Source: Microbotryomycetes sp. JL201
Lineage: Eukaryota; Basidiomycota; Microbotryomycetes
Direction of reading: 5' to 3'
DNA: 64,000 nt
Assembly: GCA_033819885.1 (NCBI GenBank)
Contig: JAQYUZ010000012.1
Span: forward strand, 124,001-188,000
The translations under genes and the position numbers were made by a program. Positions 32,694 to 44,386 of this stretch are shown in pieces; within the stretch, counting starts at the first letter, position 1; each line of letters starts with the position of its first letter. The notes beneath the pieces are model-generated. The model made no database searches, was not told where the DNA came from, and saw only the letters and a program-made list of their open reading frames with translations.

Positions 32694-35600
32694 ATGCTCA
32701 ACATGCATCTTGGCCGGACCAAGGCGGCTCACGCGCAGAACGTGCCCGGGTCTGCGACCACGCCAGGCCACAGCGCGCCCACGTCGCCCAATGAGAGCGG
32801 CGTGACGTCTCCAAACTTTTCATTTACTCAAGATGGAGGCATGGACAGAACGCCTGACGCTGGCGTGTCTGCTGCCGCCAATGCGCTCGGCCGTCCGAAG
32901 CGGTTGGCCGTCCTGACGTCTGGAGGCGATTGCTCGGGCATGGTACATCCTTTGTCATGTCTGACAGGCGCGATAAGCTGATCAAAGTGTCGTTTCAGAA
33001 CGCAGCTGTTCGAGCAGTCGTCAAGATGGGCATAGCGAGGTAGGTGCATTTTCCTCTGGGCCGAGCTCCATCGATCAACTCCCGAGCGCGCTGCACAAGA
33101 CTGCACGCGTCGAAAGCCTTGTTCGCCCGATCTCGAGCTAGATCAAGCGTCGAGAGTCACTGCTACGTCCACATTCGTCAAGCGGTTCTGGCTACAACGA
33201 CGGCAAAGCGCGAGACTCGACTTGCTGACCTTCTCTCGTTTCATCTTTCCCAGGGGTTGCGAGGTCTATGTCGTTCGCGAAGGTTGGGAAGGTCTCGTCA
33301 GAGGAAATGCCAGGGATGCAGAGCCGAGCGTGATTGCGCCTGGCGCTCCATCGACATCGCAGCCGCTGCCGGAACGCCGCAAGGGCGAATTTGTTGCCAC
33401 GTACGGCGAGGGTGAGCTTCTCAAGGAAGGTGAAGGAGAACAGACGCTCAAGGGCAAATACATCATCCGAGTAAGTCGCAAAGGACCGGAAATGTCACGT
33501 GCGTACGCAATTGACCATTTCATCTGTCCAGGTTGGTTGGGACGACGTGCGCGGCTTTCAGAGTATGGGAGGCACTTTGATCGGAACAGCTCGTTGTGCT
33601 GCCTTCCGCGAGGTCGAAGGTCGCAGAACGGCCGCTTTCCATTTGATCGAGCACGGAATCGATGCGCTCGTCGTCTGTGGCGGTGATGGCAGTCTGACTG
33701 GCGCCGACAGGCTGAGAGCAGAATGGCCGGAGCACGTCGAGGAGCTCGCAAAATCGGGAAAGATTACTGCTGAACAGCGAGAAGCCCACGCGCACCTCAA
33801 TATTGTCGGTCTCGTTGGCAGTATCGACAATGACATGGCTGGCACCGACATGACCATTGGTGAGTATCAAAAGCAGCTCATGCGCAGATCGTGCGCGCTA
33901 ACGTACATGTTTACAGGCGCCACTACCGCCCTGCACCGTATTTGCGAGGCTGTGGACTCTATCTCGTCAACTGCTTCTTCGCACTCGCGGGCTTTCGTCA
34001 TCGAGGTCATGGGTCGCAACTGCGGTTGGCTCGCTCTGATGGCTGCTATCGCCACGGGCGCCGACTACATGTTCATTCCCGAACGTCCACCTACTGCTGA
34101 AGACTGGAAAACGTCAATGTGCACAGTCTTGGGCCGCGTGAGTCCAAGTTGGCGGTCGGTGATCGCGTTCAAAGCTGACGAACTTGTACATTCAATAGCA
34201 TCGAGAAGAAGGCAAGCGCAAGACGATCGTCATTGTTGCCGAAGGCGCACACGACTGCAATTTGAACCCCATCTCGCCGGACGAGATCAAGCAAGTCTTG
34301 ACCGAGCGCCTCGGCCTCGATACACGTGTTACGACGCTTGGTCACACTCAGCGTGGTGGTGCTCCGACCTCATACGATCGCATCTTGGCTACAACTCAAG
34401 GCGTTGAAGCAGTTCAGGCCGTGCTTGAATCGACACCGGACACGCCGTCGCCCGTGATTACGATCCAGGAGAACAAGATCATGCGTCAACCCCTGATGGA
34501 CGCCGTCAAGAAGACACAGGACGTCGCCAAGGCGATCGCCGCCAAGGACTTTGAGCGCGCCTTGAGCCTTCGTGACCCAGAGTTTGAGGACTGTTTACAC
34601 GCCTTCAGGGCGACGACGAGGTTGAACGACACTTATAGGGTGCCTGAGAAGGAGAGAATGCGTATTGGCATTATCCAGTGAGGACTGTCGTTCCGTTTTG
34701 GAAAGATTTCAGCTAAGCGGACACACTCTCTTGTCAGCACTGGAGCTCCTGCTGGAGGTATGAACGCTGCAACGCGAACGGCGGTGCGATACTGGTGAGA
34801 ATACTGGTTCAAACGTTTCCTGAGCGTGTCTGACGCTGATTTTTGTCAATGACAGCTTGTGCCACGGCCATACTCCGTTGGCCATCTACAACGGTTTCGT
34901 GGGCTTGTTGAACGGCAATGTGGCTGAGCTGTCGTGGCTTCGGGTCGACCAGTGGTCGACGCGTGGCGGATCTGAGCTCGGCACGAACCGCACCCTGCCC
35001 GACACCGACATTGCCGGCGTCGCCAAGAAGCTCGAAGAGCACAACATTCAAGGATTGCTCGTCATTGGTGGCTTTGAAGCTATGGCCGCCTTGAATGTGC
35101 TCAAGACGAACAGAAAGCAGTATCCTTCTCTCGATATTCCAATTGTTCATTTGCCCGCGACGATTTCAAACAATGTGCCCATCACAGAGTGGAGCGTTGG
35201 ATCCGATACGTCCGTGAACGTTCTCGTCGAGGCTTGCGACTCTATTAAGCAGAGTGCCAGTGCCAGTCGCAATCGAGTTTTCGTCGTCGAGACGCAAGGT
35301 GCCGGCTGTGGCTACATTGCTATGCTTGGAGCACTGGCGACTGGCGCGAACCTCGTCTACACTCCCGAAACTGGGATGAGTTTGCAAGATCTAGTCGAGG
35401 ACGTCAGATTTTTGCGTAAACGTTACATGCAAGATGTCGCTGGCAAGTCGGAAGGTCGACTTGTGATCCGGTGAGCGCTCATGTATCGTGGCTTCATCTG
35501 AGAAGCTTGAGTAAGCTGACCTATTTAAAAATCGTCTAGGTCGGAGAAGGCTTCCAAGACGTATACGACCGAAGTTTTGACCAACATTCTCGGCGAAGAA

Positions 35601-35954
35601 GGCAAGGACTTGTTTGACGCTCGTTATGTCGCACTCGGTCATACATTGCAAGGTGGCGTTCCTTCTCCTCGAGATCGCACTCGGGCCATCAGATTGTCAA
35701 TCAAATGCATTGATTGGATGGAAAAGCATCACGTTCGTAAACTTGAAGGCAAGCCTTGCTCGGAAGAAGATCAGGATGTGGCTTCGATCGTCGTTCAGGG
35801 CGCTGGTATCAGGTTCGCCTCGGTCGAGGAGATGATTGCCGCAGCAGACTTTAAGAACAGGAGAGGCAAGGTTCAATGGTGGTCGTCAATAAAAGATATC
35901 GTTGATACCATGGCTGGCAGGATCAATCTCGAAAAGGTGAGATCGAAGCTGTGA
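32694..35954 (+). CDS. PFK1: ATP-dependent 6-phosphofructokinase, two-domain eukaryotic type
   Basis: Glycolytic enzyme phosphorylating fructose 6-phosphate to the 1,6-bisphosphate in the cytosol. Two tandem PFK modules are visible. The first has [13 protein letters not shown] joined to [11 protein letters not shown], then [29 protein letters not shown] with the catalytic Asp, and [29 protein letters not shown]. The regulatory second module has [43 protein letters not shown] and [15 protein letters not shown]. The protein ends KVRSKL at 35954. An N-terminal disordered stretch of about 60 residues precedes the first module. I do not see the extra glyoxalase-like N-terminal domain of Saccharomyces subunits. 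The start is uncertain: 32694 is the first ATG of the exon, but an upstream exon beginning at 32558 is possible. Confidence 0.93.
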
Positions 35955-36185
35955 GCGTTTTCAGATAGATCAGGTCGCTAAGCAATGAGGGGCCAATTCT
36001 CACAGAGGAGCGGGTCGATCGCAAAGAGGGCCACATGAGCAGGCGACGGGGCATGTATAAAGTCAGACAGAGCTCGTATACCAATTTTGTTCAAACGGGA
36101 TGTATTGCTGTAATCATCGTTTCATTCTTTCGCTCAAAGACACGGCAAAAGGCGGATGCAATGCAAGGGCAGCGCTGTCTCAGCA

Positions 36186-38822
36186 CTATTCGCTGTCATC
36201 GTCATCGTCATCGTCGTCATCACTGTCTGCTGCCAGAGCCTCCAAGAACGGCTTGGACCCTGACCAAAGCGTTTTACCTTTTTCACCGCCAACGCTCCTC
36301 GCGTCGACGCTCTTGAACCAGTCAAAGATGGAATCGTCCGTCACGACGTCATGTTCGTAGAAAGCCTTGAGCACCCTCAAGAAGAACCTTACGTCGGCGG
36401 GCGAGTTGGATGCCGTCGCTTGTTCGGCGAGCCATGTTTGAGCGACAATGACGCAATGCTTCATTGCTTCCTCTTGTTCACCGGTGACGTTCGAGATTAG
36501 GCCTCCCCACCTCTTGATTACCTTGTCGACATCGACGCCTGAAGGTCCACACCGGGCGAGAATGTACGGCACGACAACTTGGCGAACTTGGTCTAGCGCG
36601 ACGTTGGATGCCATGCGCAACGTCTTGAGCTCAATTGCTGCGTTGTCGACCGTGTGACCTTCCACAAACGAGCGGTCCAAGGATTGAGTGCACTCGAACA
36701 CAAAGTCGGATTGGCTCGTCGTGGCCGACGGCATGAGAGCCTCGAGACCTTGTATCACGGGCTCGTCACCGTCACCACTTGCACCGAATGCAGAGTGAGA
36801 CATTGACGCTGCCGTCGACAACGAAGTCGTTGAGGACGACCTCGACAAGGATGACAACGAAGAGGTCGAAGAATTGAGCGACAGTTTCGACAGGACAGTG
36901 CCTGGAGAAAATTTGTCAGCGTTTGGCGCAAAGTTGTGGCCTAGGGAGGAGCAAAGTCAAACTTGCCTAGCCGGGTGACGTCGAAGTTGCGCGAATCCAG
37001 CTCTTCCTCGTCGCTGTCCACTTCCTCGTCGGCAGCCTCGTCAAGAGGCAGGATGAAACCTTTAGAGCCCGTCGCAACTGCACACAGCATCGAATCAGGA
37101 CGACATGATGCGTCGCAAACACTCTCGACTCACGTTGCGCTTTGCTAGAGTCGATCGTGTCTTCTGACTGCGGCTCCTCGGTTGATATCCGCACGCCGCT
37201 CAGACGTGACCCGTCACCAATGACAGTGTCTGGCGCAATGATACAACCTGCTTCGATTGTGCATCTTGTGCCGATGACGACGCGCTCGCCAATAAGCGAA
37301 TCACGAATACGGCAGTCATCGCCTATACGAGTCCCACTGAAAATATACGACCCCGCGACTTGGGTCGATGATCCGACGGAAACGCCTGAGCCCAGCGTGC
37401 TCCGTTGGATATTGCTGTTGTGTCCGATCTTGACATCCGAGCCAATCAACGAGGTAGACGAGATTGTGCAGGACCTGATGACAGACAGTTAGACGTATAT
37501 TTGACTTGGAAAGTGGCAGACTAGCCTTGAGAGATCGAGATTCTTGCCAAGGTAGACGCGCCCTCTCCTTTGTTCATATCGCAAGCCGTTCTCAGGCATG
37601 CTCTCGTCAGGTGCGAACGGGAAAGCTTTGCGAGACAAGATTGCTTTGCTGTTGTAGTTCGATAAGCAGGGTGCTTGTACTGAGCAGAAACGAGCCGACT
37701 TGCCTGACAGCGTCGTATGAACGCGTGTTGCCAACAACTGCTCCCCAGTCCGCGGCGCGGCTGCTTTGCGAGGAACTGGAAGACGCTTCGCCGATAACGG
37801 TGCAGCAGATTGTCTTCCCAAGTAGGTCAGACGTGAGGATGCCGTTGACAAAGTCGGGATAGAAGAATTGATAGTCGAAATTCTCCGTGAAAAGAGGTGC
37901 GACCTGCGAGCTTTAAGGTCAGGCGGCTTCAGTCCATCAGACGTTCATGTCAAACTCACTTCTACGCTACAGATTGCGACACCTATGCTCTCCAGGTCGG
38001 ACCTTACTCGAACCGTCTTGCCGCCTTCGAGTGCCTCTCGTGGCAGGCGAGCGCGCTTGAGCTTTGGGAAAAGAGACGTCTGTTCGTAATGAAAAAGTTG
38101 TGCGTCGGCTGACATGGTGTGAACCGCGTACGTGGAAGTCGTCCTGCAAGAGCATGGCGTCAGTTCCGACCAGAACGTTGCCTTTCGAGTGCATCTCACC
38201 TCGTCGCGATGGGTGCGACAACACAACTCATCGTCATAGTTGGATCTGCCTTTCTCCGCTCAGTGAATTCGTTGACTTTTTGTTGCAAGTCGATGTTGCC
38301 GACGTAGCCTGCCTGCACGACCAGGTAGTCGGCCGGGGCGAGGATTTGAAGCGAGTCGACTTCTCGCAAGACGTCTCCAGGCGTCGCGGCTCTCGTCGGA
38401 CGCAGTACAATCTTGAGCGGGGATGTTGGTGACGAGAATGATGAAGTTCTGCGCGAAAAAGGGAAAGCCAAGGTCAGGAGCCAGCAAAAGCACGAGGACG
38501 TAAGCGAGCGAGCTTCAACTGACGAGAGCCATGCTCGGACTTGGTCGACGCCGTCTCTGACAAAGACGAAAGCTTGTTCGACGCCGGTCGCGGCGAGGCA
38601 CTCGAGCGTCCAGCTGAGCAAGGGCGAGTCGAGCAGCGGCAGGAGGCACCAAGGCCGCTGTTCGCCGCCAACGGGCGCGTCGTCGTACTCTTCGTCGTCT
38701 GTCCGCTTGCGTCGAACCAACGGTGTCCACCGCGCTTCTTCGCCCCATGCGTCCGCGAGCACGATCGCCTGCAGCGGGTGCTCCGTGTTGGTGTCTTCCT
38801 TGCTCAGGCCACGGCTAGCCAT
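36186..38822 (-). CDS. GCD6: Translation initiation factor eIF2B epsilon subunit
   Basis: Catalytic subunit of the eIF2 guanine-nucleotide exchange factor. The N-terminal nucleotidyltransferase-like domain starts MASRGLSKEDTNTEHPLQAI at 38822 and includes LLPLLDSPLLSWTLECLAA and GVEQAFVFVRDG. Left-handed beta-helix repeats follow, clear at 37449-37150: VKIGHNSNIQ, IGDDCRIRDSLIGERVVIG and DTVIGDGSRLSGV. The C-terminal W2 (eIF5C) domain at about 36860-36250 holds the exchange activity and ends in an acidic run of Asp with a final Ser-Glu. The subunit is longer than yeast Gcd6 in the linker before W2, which is Ser-rich. Divergent from the DMAC1-like gene with 163 bases between starts. Confidence 0.9.
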
Positions 38823-38985
38823 CGTTGTGTGTGCAGCAAGCCTGATGGCTCGTCGAGAGGCGCTGGAGGTGCTGACCGCGGCGAGTGATCGGGTACAAGG
38901 CCGTGGCCGACCGGCTCTGCTTTCGATCGCCGAAGCGCTCTTTTCCTTGGATTTCCTCGCACAGTATTCGTATCAATCTGGCAGC

Positions 38986-39347
38986 ATGTCCAACCTCATA
39001 CCTTCAACGTGTTCGCATGCTCGGAATTCGGTGCCTGCTGCTTCTGACGGCTCTGCAACGCCGAGCTTGGACCGCGCTCAGGCCGCCGCGTACCAAGACT
39101 GCCAGATGTGCAGGCTCACGGGCACTGCAACATTTACTGCAGTCGGTGTCTATGCTCTCGTTCAAGCTCAAATACAGGCCAAGACGCGCCTCGGCAAGAG
39201 CGCAGCGTCGCTCGCAGGACTAGGCAAGGCTCACATGATAGAGATCTGCAGCGCGCGACTCGGACGCTGATGCTATTGCTGACAGGCTTTTTAGCTGCTG
39301 CGGCCGCGCGATGGCATTATGGCCGACCAGAAGCCATGCCAGAATAA
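38986..39347 (+). CDS. DMAC1-like (DUF4536) small mitochondrial membrane protein
   Basis: Predicted small protein of the distal membrane-arm assembly component 1 type, linked in animals to complex I assembly. Exon 1 from 38986 starts MSNLIPSTCSHARNS and includes YQDCQMCRLTGTATFTAVGV, matching the Cys-x-x-Cys plus first helix of the family. A second helix, LMLLLTGFLAAAAARWHYG, lies in another frame and ends at a stop at 39345-39347. A candidate 35-base intron (39207-39241, gtcgct...gatag) joins the two in phase and gives 108 residues. Without it the frame ends at 39270 and lacks the second helix. The donor is weak and the length is below that of other introns here, so the join is tentative; an indel is the alternative. 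Confidence 0.6.
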
Positions 39348-39597
39348 GACAGCATAGCAAAAGAAGGCGGTGGCAAAACAGGACCACATCCTCTGAGCGA
39401 CGCCGATGATAGGACACGACGAATGCTCATGATAAGACCGAGACCGATAAGCGTTTCGCCATGCAGTGCGCGACGGGCTCTCAATACAGGCTTAGGGCCC
39501 AGACTAGAGCCGCGATATTTGAAGGTCGGATCCCCCATAATGGCATTCCGTAGATAATACATCAAAGCGTGATACATATGCCGTGGATAGTAAAATT

Positions 39598-40899
39598 CTA
39601 TGCCTTGAGAGCCTGCTTGAAGTTTGCCCATTCCGATTGAGCCAATCCTAGGTCATCCACGCTCCAGTCCGCATCACCCTCCATCTCTTCTGCCAGCTTG
39701 AGCACTTGGTTCTTCTCTTCCGGATTCAATGCATCAGACTTGCCCTTTGTGGCATCGACGGCATTAACGAAAAATCTCAGCGCCTTTTCCTTCAGTTCAG
39801 GATCGATGGATTCTGTTTCGCCATTAGGCCCTGTTGGAACAGCGGACGCAGGTGAAAGCGCGTCCAGCAGCCCAGAAATGACGCCTGATGACCGCAGTGT
39901 TGACAGCAAGGCAATAACGTCTGTTGCTTGTGAAACGAGCTGTGAGAGCAGGAAAGCAGTCTTGTTCCTCACGACAAGGGAGGGATCTGTGAAATCACGA
40001 AGATGAGCGACACGGCTGCGCCGATTGTTCAATCCGTTTGAAGGCGAGACCCACCCTGCAAACACTTTCTGAGCGTAGACCAACCGTCAAGTTGGTCAAA
40101 TCGTGCGACAGCCAAAGGCGAGTGCTTCAACGTCGAAGATAAGCAGTACATGGCCTTGTTACGTGTGCTGATGGAAGACGTTTCAGAGCTAAGGAGTGAA
40201 TTGACCGTTGGCAATGGGTCGTGTTCCAGAAACTGAGCGAAAATCAGCACAATTTGCAAGGCAAAGGTCCATGCACACGTACGGCTGTGTTTGCTTGTGG
40301 ATTGTTCTTTTGGGCGAGAACGAGAATGGGTCGGTATTGCTGCAGTGGGTACCATACAATGCTTACTCACTTGAACTGCGGTGCCACAGACCCAGCATGC
40401 CCTCATGAGCACGTCGTCGTCGTCGCTAGTGAGATGCTTTGTTATTCTAGGCCACAACCCGAGATTCTTTAGATCTGGTATGCCGCACTCGCGTTAGTTT
40501 CCGCAGTGAGCTCGGGCCGTCTGGCGCTCACCTTTGGCGTTATCGATATCCTCGACGAGCTGCTCTTTGGGATGCTCAGTGATCATTAAAGCTTCAGTTT
40601 CACACTCGGCTGACCATTTCGAGATCGTCCCAGGCTTTGAGCTTGTCTTCGCGCGTGACTTTGCTGCCCTCGTCCGTCACGTTGCCTTGCTGGTCGCGCG
40701 CGACCCACGTGCCATCGATTACTTGCATGCAGTCTCTCATTCTGTCGGCGTCTGTTGTCCCCATGATAGCCCTAAGCACGTCCGTGTTCAAGTCTGGCCT
40801 TCGGCCGGCCTTCATATCTTCGGCAAGCGGGATGAGCGAGCCTGGAGCAGAGTGCTCGATACCCCATCGCAGCAGAGATTGACTTGGATCGTTTGACAT
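39598..40899 (-). CDS. FES1: Fes1, Hsp70 nucleotide-exchange factor (HspBP1 family)
   Basis: Armadillo-type exchange factor that strips ADP from cytosolic Hsp70. The start MSNDPSQSLLRWGIEHSAPG at 40899 is the family's signature N terminus. Other blocks: LVEDIDNAK, LWPRITKHLTSDDDDVLMRA, FLEHDPLPTVNSLL, AMYCLSSTLKHSPLAVARF and VVRNKTAFLLSQLVSQ. The C terminus is helical and ends WANFKQALKA at 39598. Several short introns are needed; all joins fit the family order. Divergent from the single-pass membrane protein gene with about 259 bases between. Confidence 0.93.
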
Positions 40900-41158
40900 G
40901 GTTGTCGGACAGCTCGCTCTCGAGATGCGGCTTCGGATGGAAAAAGAAGGACGAACGCAATCGAACTCGGTCGTCCATCGACGTCACGTGAGCTTCCCCC
41001 AACTACCCGTGCGACTTTCGAGCTGCCAACTCTCGCTTTGGAGTTGCTCAATCGGAATCACTGGCGTCTGTGCTCCTGCTGGTCGACTGTCGTGCTGCAA
41101 GGGCTGCCGACAATTGGGACAGCCTCTTGCGCGCCTCACGCGAGAGCGCAATCACGAC

Positions 41159-41992
41159 ATGTCAGAAACAGGTATTTATGATGCAGCGATGGGATTGAAC
41201 GTGCCGCTGACACCTATTCTTTCTCTGCAGGCCGCCAACCTTCGATCTTTGGCACTGATGACGATCCACGGCGAGACTCTGCACTCAGACCATGGCAATG
41301 GCTGCCGTTGACGTTCATTGTAGTCGCTGCTATCCTCTTTGTGTCACTCAGAAGGTCGCAAGCGCTCGAGATCTACAGAACGACACGAGAAGCGTGAGTC
41401 ATGCCTTGCCAACCATGTCACTGCGTGAGCCTAACATCTCTTGGCTCTGAATAGTATATACAAACGAATACCGTTTCTGCGCAGAAACTCTCGCTACGCC
41501 TCGTTGCCGGCCAACTCGATTCGTGGTGGCGTTCGAGAGACCAGCGATCTCGCAGAGGGCGAAGAGGGTGCATACACAGACTCGGACCTGGATCCTACAT
41601 CACCATCAGCCGGAGACCGCTTTACTAGATCTCCATTCGACGAAGATGAGTTCCCAAGGACGGCATACATCTCGCCAGCCAAACGGCTCGCAGACGCTAG
41701 TGAGAAAGTCAAAGACGGTGTTCAGACGGTCATGAAGACGCTAGGCTGGGATGGCCGAGCACACACGGCGTTCAGGGACGGCAGGGACGATGGCATCGCC
41801 AGGGCTTTCTGGGGCGTGAGGCCGATGCGAAGAGCGGGAATGATCAGGCTCAACGATGAAAGCGGGCCGGAAGATATGCTGAGGCCGAGAACACCCTCTA
41901 ACGGTGACAACACTGAGCGCACGCTGTTCGATGAGGAGGCCGACGAAGCGACTCCTCGCGAGCTGCCGAGCGACTTTCGACTACACTCGTGA
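41159..41992 (+). CDS. Single-pass membrane protein of unknown function
   Basis: Three exons. Exon 1 is only 13 bases (MSET plus one base, 41159-41171). Exon 2 continues GRQPSIFGTDDDPRRDSALR and then one hydrophobic helix, LTFIVVAAILFVSL. The last exon begins IYKRIPFLRRNSRYASLP and stays in frame to 41992. The C-terminal part is acidic with Ser/Pro motifs (TDSDLDPTSPSAGDRF) and a block KDGVQTVMKTLGWDGRAHTA. I recognise no family. The topology suggests a short N-terminal cytosolic or luminal tail, one helix followed by basic residues, and a long polar domain. It resembles a tail-exposed Golgi or ER membrane protein only in layout. Confidence 0.72.
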
Positions 41993-42627
41993 TGGATTGG
42001 CTGTCAAAAAGAAGTTTTTGTTGTACAAGTTTTTTGTGCCCTGCTTCGTACCCTTTCTGCGGATCCTTCGGTTCGGAGTCTCCACCATTTGCCCTTCGCC
42101 CGTTGAAACACTCTGCCCGCCGTCGAATGCCTCTCGGCCGCCCGGCTGCGCTGAGCCCTTTCTAGAAATTGCACCGGCATATTTGATTATGCAACCGCTG
42201 ATCAAAAGCGCAGAGAGCTGCAATCCATTCCATCGGCAGCGGTCCGAGGAGAAAACGAAAGGTCTAACGCCACCAATCGAAAGATGAAGAATAATGACCT
42301 TGTCTGTATGTGACTGCAGTACCACAAATTTGCGCAGATAACCTCGTCATGTAATGAAGTGACAATCTACGTGCTTGGCGCGCTCGCTCGGCCTGGCGGT
42401 GGTTCGGTTCGGCACATCGTTGGTGGGTTGACCCGATGGAAAAAAGGGCGCCCCGCGCCTCCCACCGGGGGCCGCGGGCCAAGGCGTCCAGACATTTATA
42501 AAAGGCTGGGGTTGATCTTTTCTTTCTTCATCCTCCTTTCGGGCTCCTCGCATCGCGACCCCACTCCGCCTCCAGCTCTTGTCCAGCCACTCTTCGCCCG
42601 CGGACGTTGCTTGTATCATCACCTGCG
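41993..42627 (+). promoter_or_regulatory. Upstream region of the MFS transporter gene with TATA box
   Basis: A 635-base region between two plus-strand genes. A clear TATAAAA lies at 42497-42503, about 125 bases before the transporter ATG, followed by a C/T-rich leader (about 42518-42560). This is one of the few obvious TATA boxes in the window and suggests inducible expression. The minus-strand frame across it (42347-43000) is a shadow of the transporter exon. Confidence 0.6.
42497..42503 (+). promoter_or_regulatory. TATA box of the MFS transporter
   Basis: TATAAAA, 125 bases before the ATG at 42628 and followed by a C/T-rich stretch. Position and sequence are as expected for a TATA-driven fungal promoter. 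Confidence 0.65.
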
Positions 42628-44386
42628 ATGACTTCTCTGTACACCTCTGATGACCAGTCATCGAGCTTAAACGAAAAGATTCCCGAGAAGGCGACGCACG
42701 TGCATAGCCTCGAAAAGATTCAAGAAACGCACGTTGAAGGCAATGTCCAGCTTCTCGACGCACAAGGCAAGGTGCGCCTAGTGCCCACGCCAACGTGAGT
42801 GATAGTAGCCGAAAAGGAGGAACAGCGTGTGCTGAATGGCTCCCTTGCTCAGTTCGGATCCGCGCGATCCGCTCAATTGGAGCACGTGGCGAAAAGTCGG
42901 CGTCTACGTCAACGTCGTCTTCTTCTCCACCATGTCGCTGTCTGTGATTGGTGGATTTGGAGCCTTGAGTCCGTTCTTTTTCGGCTTGTACGTGCCGCAA
43001 GGCGTCGACCCGAACAAGGTGGCGCGTTTGATCACTTGGCCATCGCTTCTGACCGGCCTCGGCAATTGGGCTTTCTTGCCGCTGTCGCTGTGCCTTGGTC
43101 GTCGACCCATTTTCTTGATTGCCTCACTGATGCTTGTGGCTTCATCGGCCTGGGCCGCCAAGTCTGGCACTTCGTTCGATAGCCACTTCGCCGCTCGACT
43201 CGTCCAAGGCTTCTCGGCAGGCGCCACCGAGAGTCTGCTGCCGTTGATCATCACCGACATGACGTATGTTCACCAGCGGGCAACAGCTTTCGGTATCTAT
43301 TGGACATTACAAAACGTGTTCACCTCGATTCTCAACACCGCCTCGACCTACGAAGCTCAAAACCTCAGCTGGCAATGGTATTACTGGATCTTTACGATCC
43401 TGTCCGCCATCGGCTTCGTCGGTTCTTTCTTCCTCCTGCCGGAATCCAAATTCGACCGTCCCGCCTTCGCCGTCGACGGCCAGCTCACTCGCGTCGACGA
43501 ATATGGCAACATGGTGGTTTTGTCAGACGAGGAAGCTAAGCAAGCCAGCATTATTGCCGACCAAGAGTCGAAAGGTACTCGAGAGCAAATACCCTTTATT
43601 CAAACGCTCAAGCCATTCTCGAAGCCGGAACGCAACTCGCTCAAGATCATCTTGCGCGCATACGTCGACATGGCGAAGGCGCTGGCGGACCCTGCGATTC
43701 TTTGGGCTCTCGGTGCCTCGGCCGCTGCGTTGGGAACCAACATTGGCATTTCGCTGTCGTTTGGCCACATCTTGGAGGAAGACTATGGCTGGGCGCATGC
43801 CAATACCGGCTTGATCTATCTCGGCTCGATCCCTGCCGGAATTCTTTCTTTCATCGTCTCCGGCTGGCTCGGCGACAAGATCAGCATGTATTTTACGAGG
43901 CGTAACGCGGGAGTTCATTTGCCTGAGCACCGTTTGCCCGCCATGATCTTCCCTTGCATCACCGGTTTCCTCGCCGCACTCATGTACGGTTTGTGCGCCG
44001 AGCATCGCGACAAAGTACACTGGTTCGCAATCGTCTTTGCTTTCGCATGGACGCTGTTCCATTTCGTTTCGGTGCTCATCACCACTACGGCGTACGCGGT
44101 CGAGTCTCGCAGTCACCACGCCGGTGCTGCTCTTGTCATGGGTGTGTTACCCTTTCGTGGTGTCCTTGTGAGATCGAGCGCTGATCTATGATTTTTCGCA
44201 GTTGTCGGAGGCAAAAACTTGATCAGTTTTGGTACGGCTACCGCCATTGTGCCGCTCGCAAACTCTGGTCGCTACGCTTACGGATACAGTATTCTCGCCG
44301 GAAGTATGTTCGGTTGGATCTTGCTTGGCGTGCCATTGTACTTCCTCATGCCCAGGTACCGAGCTTGGCTCGCCAAGCGCAAGTAG
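42628..44386 (+). CDS. MFS transporter, DHA1 family, HOL1-like
   Basis: Twelve-helix major facilitator of the plasma membrane. Fungal HOL1-type members move polyamines, cations or drug-like compounds. Exon 1 begins MTSLYTSDDQSSSLNEKIPE and is joined across a short intron to SDPRDPLNWSTWRKVGVYVN, the hallmark entry into helix 1 of this group. Next come LTGLGNWAFLPLSLCLGRRP (motif A type), RLVQGFSAGATESLLPLII, and a central hydrophilic loop with DEYGNMVVLSDEEAKQAS. The second half includes NIGISLSFGHILEEDYGW and GSIPAGILSFIVSGWLGDK. A last intron near 44142-44202 precedes VVGGKNLISFGTATAI, and the ending is YRAWLAKRK. Substrate unknown. The preceding TATA box and the 5' intron fit regulated expression. 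Confidence 0.9.

Noticed and set aside
43523-44119. 198-codon minus-strand frame inside the MFS transporter
   Set aside because: Fully antisense to conserved transporter helices; no independent signal.
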